64,000 nt of DNA, taken from positions 3,720,001-3,784,000 of the forward strand of contig NC_089430.1 in the NCBI RefSeq assembly GCF_026210795.1, read 5' to 3'. Numbering within the stretch: the first letter of the stretch is position 1; each line of letters starts with the position of its first letter. This document shows positions 1 to 11,889 of the stretch, piece after piece. The position numbers and the translations under genes are program-made. Under the pieces are notes generated by a model. That model saw only the letters and a program-made list of their open reading frames with translations. It did not search any database and was not told the DNA's origin. This DNA comes from Rhizophagus irregularis (taxonomy: Eukaryota > Glomeromycota > Glomeromycetes > Glomerales > Glomeraceae).

Positions 1-1840
1 CATTTGTACGAAATATGGTTATTCGTGGCTTATAATATAAACCTCGTGGCTAATTTATTAACATATTATATAAATAATTAATTAGACTAGCTATTTTGTT
101 ACGTTCGTTAACTACCTTCTGCTTCAATCAAATTTATCTGTGTTTAGTTAAATTTACCTATGTTTAATTAAGTCGCTTTTCGCTCTGGACTCCCAATAGT
201 TCCTGTTCCCTAGTTATATAATTGATCACGTTTTCTTTCCTTATTTGGATAAACTATTGGACTTGGATTATTTGATTTTTCCTTTTGGCTTTATTACCTC
301 TACTACCGATATTAGAATAGTTTTGTTTTTTACTAACTCTTTGTAGTCAGTACTGGTCACTAGGCTTCTACATCTTCCACCCTATTTGCACCATAGTTTT
401 ATGATCAAAATTTTGTGACATATAGTTCATCACACGTTTAATTGGATATAGCATCTGAGATCTAGAGTTCGTAACAGCTTCTTCTTTTATTTTATTTTTC
501 TGGTGTTTGTAATAGTAGTTTTATTGTTATGTTATGTTCTTTTTTTGTAATCCAGTCCATGTTTCTTTTTGTGTGTTTTTATTTTATTCCTTTTTGAATT
601 TCATTTTTGCTCAATTAGGTATTTATCTATGAGCTTCTTAACCTTATGTAATAGTTATTCTTTATAGTTTATCTTTTTTTCTACTCCCTTTACGTAATTT
701 ATGTAAAGATTAATGGCATGTTTAAATTTACCAGTTGTCCACTCCTATTTGGCATTTTTTACAAAAGTTAAGTAGGAAGTAAATCTTATGTACAGTAGCG
801 TTTACTTTATTTGAAATATAGCTTAGAGGACGACACTTTGGATTATTTAGTCTGTAGTCTTTAGTTTTACTTTAGTTTATTTTCTGAATAGTTTGTAGTG
901 ATACTGTTATGTTGCTCTTACTTTTGTATCGTGCTATTTTAATGTTTATTTGTTTAATATTGAAATTCACTACTTAAATAAAATTTGTGACTATCATGAA
1001 TTGTTTGCATAGTTTTTGACCAGTGTTATTTTTGTAATTTTTATTTTTCAAAAAGGAAATTTTCGAATAATTATAAGTGTTGTAATATTACAACACTTTA
1101 ACTTTAAAAGTAGTACTAATAGGTTGCAACCCTTACTATTACAACACAAGATAGTAATTATCAATTATATATTACATTTTTAATATTGGCATCTATCAAT
1201 TCCTCATATAAAAAATCAAAATGATATAAATTTTTTATTTTCAAAAATTGGTTAATGCTTGCAAGAATTTCTTACGCCAATAATATTAAAAATGCATCAT
1301 AATGAGATGAATCAATCCTTATATTATGTGGCAAACCAGTTAATTTAAGATGTTGACGTACATGAGGTAAATTGTTAAGTAGATTTATTATGAGTATTTT
1401 ACATACAAATTTATTAATAATTACTAATAAACAATTTATCATATAGTGCAAAACCTCTATACTCAACTACTTATGTATAGTAACAATTGATTGATTATAA
1501 ATTCTTAAAAAAAAATTTTTTTATATTAAAGTAAAAAATTTAACCAATAATTTTTATAGATATGACTATTAGCTTTAAAAATTATCAGTTATTTTTTTTC
1601 TAAATTAAATTTTGGCTGAGTTTTAGCTGTTTAAAAATCTGTAATTTAAATATATTGATTAAATTTAGTCAAAATTGAGACTAATTTAAATTTTTGTATT
1701 ACAGGTTTTTTTAATCATATTAGTGTTCATCTGTTGTCTACGACAACAGTTAATATGTAATTCCGGCCAGAATTAAAAGATCTGCAAAGAATTTCCTTTT
1801 TTGGAAATTTGAGCAACACAATTTTTTTAATTTCTCTGAA
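1..1840. other. AT-rich non-coding stretch
   Basis: No supportable gene. The first kilobase has a T-rich, A-poor plus strand; reverse-strand reading gives only short peptide-like pieces broken by stops, which could be a very old mobile-element relic. I could not assign a family. Confidence 0.5.
1075..1098. repeat. 24-bp perfect palindrome
   Basis: A perfect self-complementary 24-mer centred on AATATT, with arms reading AAGTGTTGTAAT. A related TTACAACAC string recurs at about 1138-1147. It could be an element end or a protein-binding palindrome. Nothing nearby decides its role. Confidence 0.6.
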
Positions 1841-2171
1841 AAGTAAGGGCGATGACATTTATTACGTAATATTTTAGGGGTGGGGGTCACGAAAAATCTT
1901 ACGTTAATATGGATCACGTGATATCATTAAAAGTATATAACCGATTTAGTGGCTTAGAATTTATTAGTCATTTGTGTTACTATGGTTTCCCACGTTAACA
2001 AAATAAAATTTGTTTTTAGGTCACTATTAATGGAAAAATTTTTCCTAGTTGTAATTGCGAATGCATTGATATTTTTCGTTTAATTACAATATTAATAAAG
2101 AGTTATTAAAAAAAAAAAAATTTTGTTTTATATCCATGCATTGTATTCGAGAAACAGTAAGCTATATACAA

Positions 2172-4313
2172 TCATTCATTATCTGACATATATTCCCTTA
2201 AACACATTTCGTTTTGTTGTGAAGTAAGAAGAGAGGAATCATCAAGAGAATTTGAATTATTCTTGGATTTTCCCTTAGGTCGTCCCCGGCTTGCTGGATG
2301 CATTGCTTTTTTATGTTTTGTCAAATAAGCAAGAGTTGGAAAGTATTTGTTACACACTGAGCAACAAAGGCGCGAATAGGTTGTTTGATCAAGCGACGGG
2401 CAATATGAATCATACCCAGGAATTTTCAAGAGGTCATAATACTCAAGAAGATATATGGAATTTGTGAAATGTCTGTCTTTAGCTTTCGTAATTGGGGGCA
2501 AAAAACCATTATTCAAGAGAAGAAGTTCTGTAGCTTCTTTTGCACGAGATGGCCCACAACAACTTGCATTTGTACAACGTTTAATATCGAGAGAATACTG
2601 ACATAAATTACAATGGTTTTCGATCCATGACCATGGAACAAAACATTCCGGTATGTCATTTTCATTTTCTTGTTTCTTCTTTTGTTGTTTTCGCTCTTCT
2701 TCTTTTTTCTTTGACTGTTCCCTCAAACTCTAGGTTTTCAAATGGATTAGTAAGCTCTTCAACATACTGTGCATCAACGCTTTTTCCAAAAATCAGATCT
2801 TTACGCCAAATATCGCAAAGTGATTCTCCAGCGTATTGAAAGTTTTAAAGAGCCAACTCCAGATCGATTACTTTGCCTTGTGTATTTAAGTGTGATCCAA
2901 AATGATCAACCGGTAGCATGATATCAGCCAACTTTCTGGATAGTGTTGCCATGCCTCTTTCAACCGGATTATACTTGGACTGACCTGAAGCATGTGTTCG
3001 CACAGTCAGGTAATCTAAGTCGAATTTTCAAAAAAGTTGGCAGTAGTTTTTAATGTTTTTTAGATGTCTTGGATTTTCGTCCAGACCTCCATCCACTAAT
3101 AATACCCAAATAGGTCGAACCTCCCCATTTGTTTTTAACACATCACTATATTTAGGATCCAAAGCAAGATTTTCGAGGTCTTGTATATGTGAGAGCGAGG
3201 ATGTACCAAGGGACCATTGACAACGTACAAAGATGGCAAGTTATCCCGTTCGTAACTCATCGTTCGATTCATTTGGTTTCATCATAAGGTAAACTGATGG
3301 AACTAACTTCTGCCCACTTCCTAGAGAAAAATCATCGTTGGCCAGCCACACCTAACCGGTATGCATTGCAAAGTGCGAAATGTCTGACCTACAGCGGGTA
3401 CTCCAAGACCTATCTTCGCCTTATCATCTTGCGAAATAATAACAGCTTTGTCGGCAAAAACGGTGGCAAATTGTCTTGCGCTTTTAACAGATGCAAGGCA
3501 ATAATGACCATCAGGATGATCTCGTATTTTGGTACGTGAGACACCAGCTACTGCGACCCATGCTGGATGATGATGTGCTCTTGCAGCGATGGAGTTGGAT
3601 TGCTGAGGCAACAAGTAATTGTTCAATGTGGTTTTCGCCATATAAATGTGATAATTTTCTTCAAGGGTTTTGCGCAAATTTTTAATGATCTGGACTTTGA
3701 CAACTTCTCTTTGTCGTTTTTCGTCAGCCGCTCCAAATTCGATCGAATCATGGATATGATCATGTAAATTCGGATGTTCAAAAAGAAGTGAAGGACGACC
3801 AGGTTTGTCATATTGTATTACTTCCTGATTTTCGTTAAGTATTTTTCTTTTTTTTTCTCTGCACTTTTGAGAATAACTAGCATTTTTCTTTAATTTAATG
3901 ATTCTCTCCTTATTAGATCTGATTTCATCTCAAAGATCTCCTATTTTTTTATAAGTATCAAGCCAAAATTGAGAATCGGTTGTGATGTTGTAGATCTGCT
4001 CAAACTCGGTAAGCTTTTTTTCAGCTATTTGTATCTCGTTTGCTGCCTTTTTTTGAGCTGATGCATTAACAGAGATTTCCTGAACAGGATCCACTGTATG
4101 AAACGTGAAAAGATTTAGAAGGGATTCTTCTCTAGACCCGGATGATTTTGACCTTACTGTTTGTATATCACATAGATTATATGGCGTGGCCAGGTAACCT
4201 CTAATAATGTCATCAATTTCCGGTTTATCCTTTCTTTTAATATTGTTCCATTCTTTAGTTGCTGATTCATAAAGTTCAGCGCGGTTAGGGTCACCGTTTC
4301 CAGTCTTAACCAT
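2172..4313 (-). pseudogene. decayed DDE-transposase-like gene with C2H2 finger
   Basis: Reads on the minus strand from ATG 4313 to a stop at 2172, broken by a TGA after about 127 codons, a further stop near 3321 and frameshifts around 2850-3300. Conserved-looking blocks across the breaks are: a charged N-terminal coiled segment; a block with QDDKAKIG (about 3390-3420); a block with LLVDGG (about 3100); a block with YNPVERGMA (about 2960); then a C-terminal C2H2 finger (CSVCNKYF...HKKAMH, about 2300-2370) followed by an RGRPKGK AT-hook-like motif. The spaced D, D and E fit an RNase-H-fold DDE transposase; this is inference from motif order. I associate this type with abundant multicopy genes in Rhizophagus from general knowledge, but cannot place the superfamily. 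It lies inside the candidate inverted ends at 1846-5060. Confidence 0.6.
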
Positions 4314-4910
4314 AACTATATACGTAAGTATTGGTGAATTCCTGGTACTTATTTGTTTGTAAATTATAAATCGGTTTCTTATTAAACTTGGGGCTAAGAA
4401 AGAAGGTTTGACGGTTCATTTTAAGCTGTAACTACTCAAGTTTCTTGTATTTTAATGTTAATAAAGAAAACAGCTTGCAAAGTTTTGGGAATATAAAATG
4501 GGAAAAGATTTATTGACGTGTTGAGAGTTTAAAACCTAAATATAACTGGATGAAGTTTTGCGGCAAATTCAATTTCTCCTTTTGTAATGAGAAAATGCGA
4601 ATCGCAACTACAAACAGTAATAGGTGTTGCAATCGCTATACTATATATTTCATGGAATATCATTGATTCATTTGTGATTAATGTCATATTTTGATTATAC
4701 GGACGTTTAAGATTTTTGGACTTGTTATTTTAGAATTTAAGAATGTGGGGAATTGAGAATTTTATATATATAAACTTGTGAATATAAATAAAATGGATAA
4801 AATTTTTATATCAAACATTGTTTCATATCATTTTTATTTATCGTGTTTTATAGTATTAAAAATAATGAAATTGAATTTTAAACCGATTATTTTTTTTTAA
4901 AAAAAAAAAC

Positions 4911-4946
4911 CGATGAAATACTGATGAAATACTGATGAAATATTGA
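4911..4946. repeat. short tandem repeat, GATGAAATACT unit
   Basis: Three consecutive copies of an 11-bp unit (GATGAAATACT, the last degenerate), followed directly by GATGCAC. It lies just inside the right end of the candidate transposon. Confidence 0.8.
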
Positions 4947-5324
4947 TGCACGATTCTATAAAAGGAAAGTGATCTACAGTCACGTGATCACAATATCTTA
5001 CCTGGGGGTGGGGTAAGCGTCTATAATAAAATAATATTACGTAATATATGTCACCACCCTAACAGAAGACAAAATTTCCTTTTTTCGCCAGAAATAAAAT
5101 TGCTTTTTTTGGTCTTGTGTAATATTGGTGACGAATAGGAGTATGGTTACACAATTCAAATGACTTATTTATATGGTTAATCTAAACATAACGCCCACGT
5201 GATTGCAGTGTTTTTTAATATATAGATTTAATGTACAGATTTTTTTTTTAATATGCCAAGAAGAAAAAAAATTTTAAAACTGCAAAAAAAGATTTAATAA
5301 ATAAAGTTGTTTAAATATAGATCA

Positions 5325-6597
5325 ATTTAATGTTATAGATGATAATTATATACTACCATCAAGTGAATATTTAAAAGACAGTTCAGATGAATTTATAAAT
5401 GAAAAAATTCAAAAACTAAGTAATTTTACTTTAATTTGGTCAAAAAATACATATAATAAAATATAAATTTCATCATCGTATACCTAATTCATCAGTTTAT
5501 AATGAAATACAATAAATAAATAAATTTTATAAATTTTATATCATATAACTTATAAAATCCTAATTTCTGATTGTTTAATATATGTATCACGTGATGCTTA
5601 CATAATCTGAAAAATTGAGACTTTTTTTTTATTTTATAAATCAATTCCATTTAATAAATAGAGTTTAATTTTTTTTATAAAATTAAAATCCAATCATAAA
5701 ATCAAATTTTATTTAAATTTTTTTAAGTTCCTATTATAGAGCGTATAATTACTATATAGGAAGAATCATTTGAAGTTACAACTGAACAATTATCTGGTGA
5801 TATTCTGAATGCCACTTTGAATCAATTGTTAGATCGCCTAATATAAGGAAAATATGGACTATTAAAGTTGGCAATTCATTGGATATCAAACACCATGTTT
5901 TATTATTACAAAATCAAGGTTATTTGTGTTCATATCTCTCTATTGTGCAAAATGGAATTGTATGTAGTAGACATTACTTTCAGGTAATGTTGGTGACTAA
6001 AACAGCATTTTTTCATGTACAATTTATTCCTTCTTGATGGTATGATGACAACAAAGATGTTAAAAAAGCTATGCAAGAACTGTTTTTAGTTGCTGACAAA
6101 TTTATATATGAAAATATCACTTATAATTATGATGGATTTTCCGATTCTAATATGACTTTATGTTTATTTAATCAATACAATAATGAGTTTTGTGAAGATA
6201 GACAAACAATTATGGAACAGAAACTCATCTATGGAAAATTACATGGAATGTATAAAAAAGTGTTAAACAAGGTTTTAGGATCTAATTCTAAATCAGAACA
6301 GCTTATCAATCTGTTACAAGAATTCATGGAAGATGGGGAATCAGATTTCGAAGAGTTGAATGAAATTAATGAAATTAATCCAGAGGATGAAATAAGTGAT
6401 TAAGAAAATGTTGATCCTTTAACGCCAACATTGCGAAATCCGAAGAAAAGATGTGGTAAAGGACGACCATTGGGTACTAAAAGGTTCAAGTCATCCACTG
6501 AGGCTCCTAAACCTAAGTCAAGAAACCAACGACATTGCAGAAAATGTGGAAAGGTTGGCCACTATCAAAAAAATTGCAAGGTACTATATCATCAGAG
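5325..6597 (+). pseudogene. broken MULE-type transposase C-terminus: SWIM finger, AT-hook, CCHC knuckle
   Basis: A plus-strand coding relic interrupted by in-frame stops, including TGA near 6037 and TAA near 6400; the same frame continues after each. At about 5880-5990 it encodes a SWIM-like zinc finger (a CSYLSIVQNGIVC segment followed by RH and QVML). Next comes an acidic stretch (6300-6400), a basic CGKGRPLGTKR AT-hook-like motif (about 6450), and a clear CX2CX4HX4C zinc knuckle (CRKCGKVGHYQKNC, 6536-6577). SWIM followed by a zinc knuckle is typical of Mutator-like (MULE/FAR1-type) transposases. The catalytic DDE half is not recognisable upstream, so this is a 5'-truncated, decayed copy. 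Confidence 0.72.
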
Positions 6598-6659
6598 TAT
6601 GTAAATATTATGGTTTCTTACGCAAGTTACATTAAATTTTATTTCTATAACTAGGAACA

Positions 6660-7814
6660 AGAAATTTAACATCCGTATGTGAAAGTTGGTCGGGAATAAT
6701 TAATTAGAATGCATGAATAGAAATAATGTATCAATAGAAAAAATGTATTAATTGAAAGAATGTATCGTATCAATAGAAAAGATAATAGTAATATGTTAAT
6801 AATTGTTAATAATTAATTTGTATAGTTATTGCTTTACTTTAATAAAAATAACGATAAACTAATCACATGATAATAGTCTAAACACGTGACATTTGAGGAC
6901 TAGCGAATATATCGCCGTAGCGATAAAAAAAAAAAATCCATAATTTTATACAATTTCAATAACTTGAGGTTAGGTTTGCATTAGTTACACCTATAATTAA
7001 CCACCTTGCCAAAAAAACCGAATATTTTTATTTTATATGTTATTAATTTTAATAATATATTGATAGAATATTGTGAATAAGACACCTTTATAAATTTTTT
7101 TTTTAAACTAAATGATTTTTTATATACATATATATGTATAGTCATCCTGCGACCAAAAAAAAAAGAAAATAATAATATATAAAGAAGTTAATTTTTTTTT
7201 CTTCATCGTGGTGAAACGTCTCAAAGTTGCTTAAAAATGGAATATCCGGTTTTCCTTTTCTTTAAAAAAAAAAAAAAAGAGAAAAAGAAACCCGCAAAAA
7301 AGAGTATATCCTAAGGACATACAAAAATAAAGGACAAAATGTGCCTTTCCAAAAATTAAAAAATGGAGCAAATTCTTTCCGATTGTGTAAATTAAGAAAG
7401 AAATATTATTTCTTATATATTATTATATATTAGATTATTATTCATTAACGGAAGGAAAGGTAATAATAAAGAAAGGGGGATAATTTTCTGCATAGTAATT
7501 GAGAAAAAAAGGGAAAATGCTGGGATGGAAATGTAAAATATTACAAGAAAAAAAAAACAATGAATAAAAAAAAATTTTTGAAATGCTTTTTTTTTGTCAA
7601 CGAAAAATCTGAGTGGAATTTCATGAATCTTCACCGAATATCGTAAGTGTGGATTTTTTTTCCATTAAAGTTTTGTAGTAGCTATATGTAAAACAATAAA
7701 TCTCGGCCACCATATATAATTATCATAATAAAATAGAAATTAAAAAATAAAATAAAATAAAAATTATAATCGACTCAGAACTACAAGTCTTATAAACTCC
7801 AAACAAAGAATATC
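6660..7814. other. intergenic, A/T runs
   Basis: No gene seen. It contains short degenerate repeats of GAATGTAT...CAATAGAAA (about 6707-6785), a CACGTG at 6883, and long A and T homopolymers. The open frame at 7413-7634 on the minus strand is low complexity and probably the 3' UTR of the next gene. Confidence 0.6.
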
Positions 7815-9298
7815 TTAAACAAAATTTCCACCGTCTATTTGACCACTTCTTCTTCTATTACTATAATTTTCATTATCCATCGGTAATTGATGATACCCTA
7901 TATTATCACTACCATAACTGACAGAGCGTTTACTTCTTCGTCTTCTATGTCGGTGCTCTGGATCACGTAAAATATACCATTGTACAAGTATTGTACCATC
8001 AAATACTAATGTGCCAATGGATCCTAATATATAGGGAATTTCTCTGCGAAAATAGTCTGGGTTCGTTCTTGATTCCGGATTTACGATGATTGATGTGGTA
8101 TAAGACAAATTGGCAAGGACTGCGAATATAAACATAAAAACAGAAAGTCCTTCGACTGATCTTCTTGTATACTATGAAATAAAGGAAAATTTTTTTTTTT
8201 TAGAAAAACATCTTATTTACTACATATATATATTATTTATAATTAAAAACATACATTTTTCCATATTTGTGGCATTCTACTAGTCAAATATAATACTGTG
8301 CAAATCCAAGCCATAATTCTTCCTATGGACTCATAATTACGTTCAAAAAAAGATTTTATATATCCGCCAAATGACATTTCATCATCATGAATGGTGGAAT
8401 GATATGGTAGAGATGTGGAAAAAGACGACGATATGGAGGAAGTAGAATGAAATGTGAAGAGAAGTACAGCAAATACCATTGACGATCTAAATATAAAATA
8501 AATATAATAATGATTATAACATTCACGTGATCTAAAGTAATAAAATATATATTCAAAAAGCTCTTACAGTCGTTGATGGGAATGATTCTTTCTTGTAGGA
8601 AAAGTGTAACTCTTTTTTGCACCTTCTAGTATAGAGTCTTTAAACGACTGAATAGATAGAGGTCTAACCGGTATATCCTCACCAGATTCAGTTATTATTG
8701 TTGAAATTCGGAACCATGTATAATAAAAATATTGAAAAAATAGAAAAAGATCTACGGTACAAAAATATGCGGCGAGATATATCTATGAAAAGAGGAATTA
8801 ATATATGTATGTGTATATACGTACATGTAATTACAATAATAAAATATAAATTTTGTTTACTTGAAATTTTAATTGCTTTGTCAATATCCCTCCCAATAAA
8901 TTGGTAATATCACCTAGTAGCCAATTTACAAGAAACGGTAAACTAAGTCCTTCTACCGATTTATTTTTATAATTTGTTATAATTTGTCTGGAGGAAAAGG
9001 CAAACAATTAGTTTAATCCATAGATCGATTCGAATTAAATAAAAAAAAACAGTGAAACGTACGGAAGTTGAGCGTTCAGCCAACATGCTAGAGTTAAATA
9101 TCCTGTAAAAATATGTAAGTAAAAAAAAATATTTAGAAACCGAATATCGTACGAAACATATCACAAATAAATCTAATAACTACCCAAAAAAACACTAACT
9201 GCTTCCTGGCTGTTATATATGCAAGAACCAAAAATTGTATGTATCCACTGTATATACGCTATTCCGTCAGACGATATTGAATTACAAATGTCGGACAT
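7815..9298 (-). CDS. YPQ1: PQ-loop vacuolar basic amino-acid transporter (Ypq/PQLC2 type)
   Basis: Six exons (9298-9184, 9102-9063, 8987-8861, 8782-8568, 8486-8255, 8171-7815) encode 361 aa. Two PQ-loop repeats are visible: WLNAQLPQIITNYKNKSVEG at about residues 45-65, and MPQIWKNYTRRSVEGLS across the exon 5/6 junction. The first is followed by LPFLVNWLLGDITNLLGG, a hallmark of the Ypq1/PQLC2 (SLC66A1) family. About seven membrane segments are expected, with a polar insertion between the two PQ halves and an Arg-rich hydrophilic tail. Family knowledge: these proteins export lysine and arginine from vacuoles or lysosomes, and PQLC2 also signals amino-acid status to TORC1. The paralogue number (Ypq1, 2 or 3) cannot be decided. 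The start was chosen because exon 1 continues in frame into the conserved region. Confidence 0.9.
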
Positions 9299-11889
9299 TA
9301 TATTATTAAATAATTTTTCTCTTAGAAACAATAACTATTTATCGGTATCGTTTTACACAGACTCAAAATAAAGGTAACGTTAAAAAGAAGAGTAAAGGAA
9401 GGATGGTGGCCGAGATAAAAAAAATTAAAAAAAAAGTACACGCAGACAGAGGTAAGGTTTAAAAAAAAAAAATTTAATTAAAAAAAGAGAAACCAAAAAA
9501 AGAAAAGGGGGGCTAAATGAGGTAGTTATAAAATGTGATAACGATAGCGATGATAAAACTTTTTCCAAAGATAGGGGTCGGAAAAAAAAAATAATAAATA
9601 TATTGTAAAAAAATTTTTTTTTTATTATTATAATTACTGAGTTTATATGCTCCTTACCAGCTGACCAGTATTTTATCAATATAATTTATGAATATAATGC
9701 AATGTTTTAAGAATCTAATTTTTTCGCAACTTGCATTATGACGACGGACGTTTAAAAACAGATACGCAGATTACAGATTATGGTACAACATCACATAGTG
9801 ATAATAATAGGTTTAAAACTATTGTTTGTCAAATGATCAATTGAGATAATTTGAGATGCATGTTGGTTCTTTACTCATATGACGAACGGAGATAATTAAA
9901 AATAATAATCCCATAGTAAACTGTAAAGTTCACATGAGAAAAAATTTGAGATTGAAATCGTGAGGTAACATTGCACAGAACAAGCCACAAATTTTCATTT
10001 TCGCTCGAGGCTTTTATTTTTTTTTTTTTAATTTTGAGAATTCCTGCATTATTTAATTCTCATAGATATATTGTGTTTTAAGCAAATAAGAATTTATGAA
10101 AACTAAAATAGGATATTTTTAAATCACGAATTTGTTCATTTCGAGAAATCAGTAAGTATTATAACTGACCAAAGAGCAAGAATGACAAACAAAAACTTTC
10201 TTCTATCAAGTGACTAGGTTCAATATTTATAATGCGTCAACGCGCCGTTTTATTTACACCACGTGCGTAAAGAATAATGCGCATATATGCAATATAATTA
10301 CATTTTTAGTCTAGCCTTTTAAGAATCAGCGTCTTCATTTTGATTGGTATTTGATTATTGGATGAATTGATAAAAAAACCCTTGCATGTAGATTTGTTAT
10401 CGTAATATCTGACAAATCCAGGAATTAAACTAGTTTGATGATATGTTTTTTCAATGGTGAAATATACGTGTAATAAACATTTGTTGAATATCCGAAATCC
10501 GAATATTCGAAAGGAGAACACGTGATCAATAATAAAACTTTAGAATTCACGCGTGAAGGGATGGCTCAGCGACAAATTCGGAAGCAATAACACATGAAAC
10601 AAATATATATATATATATATATATCTGAATAAAATATACAGTATACTGTACCGAAATTTTGTAGATTTCAAAAAACGTGATCCTTATCTCGTAAATAAAG
10701 TTTATGTGATTATTGTATTGTAAGATTGTGAGATTGTGTGATAAATACGAGTTAACGAGTTTTTTTTTTTGTTTATATATTATATACAGTATATATATTT
10801 ATATAGCGCGTACGGCGTTACCCCTGAAGATCTTACAGATCTCATGAAGTGAATGTGATGTCGTTGTTCAATATAAACGATAGCTACAATAAAAATACAA
10901 TAATAAATATTAGAGCTATTTCACCCAAAAAATGATGATCATTATCAAAAAAGAAGGAAAATAAATTTTAGTATTTATCGCGTAAAATTGTAAAATTGAT
11001 GTTATAAAAGATAAAGCGAATTAATTGAACACAAGCTCCTAATTATTCCGATATGTAGTTGATAAACGAAACTGATAAAATTACGTGTCAAGCGATCGAT
11101 AAATTTATTAGACGCATTGTCATTGTTTCACACACGAAGATTTAGCAAGCTGTAATATTATATAATCAGAATTATAATGATTTGGACCTGAGTTCACGCT
11201 ATCCCTAATAACGATTATGAGTATAATATATATAAATCGACGATGTAACTTCCAAAATCTAAATTATCATATGAACTAATTCAAGTAAAATTCGCGCCTA
11301 ATGAATAAAAAGAGAATTATAATATGAAACATATCCTCATGTATTTCATTTTTTTATTACCCCACATAATTTTCATTAAATTCCTTTTCTTTCCGGTAGA
11401 TCTTTAAGTTTTTTTGCCCCACTAATTTATTTTCCAAAAAAATTAAAAAAATCAAAAGATCATTTTCCCTCATTATAAATTACCAATAAAGAATGCTTGT
11501 GATTAAAATCACATTTTTTACCTTAATGAGCAATGAGTTCACATATTAAGAAAGATATTGAACAAACAACATACAGTGATGCACGTAATGACTCAAAACT
11601 GCGGCAGTGACGTTTGCAAATTTACATTCAAACTGGTTTTGGTTTTACAATGGAAAATGAAATTAATTTCATTTAACATTTTTAGAATCTGGAAAAAAAA
11701 AAGAGAAAATTTTTATAAGACTTCGTCATTTTTTTTACTTCTTTAATCTCTTTAAAAAAATATATATATATATCTGATCACCGCAGTAACTTGCAAAATC
11801 GAAAAAAATTTAGAAGACTTTCTTTTTATACCCACAATTTATATACCACATACCTTTTTTTTTTTACTTGTAAACCTACACCCTACAAA
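9299..11889. other. intergenic, 2.6 kb
   Basis: Divergent upstream region of the transporter (-) and SPT2 (+). No supportable gene. It holds CACGTG at 10260 and 10519, an (AT)n run at 10603-10624 and several poly-A/T tracts. The open frames at 10306-10521 and 11558-11746 have no family features. Confidence 0.6.
10603..10624. repeat. (AT)11 microsatellite
   Basis: Uninterrupted AT dinucleotide run. Confidence 0.95.

Larger units (their letters stand above)
1846..5060. mobile_element. candidate DNA transposon with degenerate inverted ends
   Basis: The left arm (1846-1921) and the reverse complement of the right arm (4980-5060) share, in order: AGGGYGRTGACAT, TATTACGTAATATT, a G- or C-rich block, and an inner TCACGTGA. 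The arms are about 80 bp and imperfect. They enclose the decayed transposase-like gene at 2172-4313. Target-site duplication could not be fixed: TA is possible but the alignment is off by one base. Family is unassigned. Confidence 0.5.

Noticed and set aside
9425-9679. Minus-strand hydrophobic frame
   Set aside because: Arises from poly-A/poly-T runs; no conserved motif and no splice link to the transporter gene.
11791-11889. Upstream extension of SPT2 exon 1 to ATG 11791
   Set aside because: The added residues are Phe/Tyr-rich UTR-like translation with a T9 run; ATG 11890 has a better context and gives a normal hydrophilic start.
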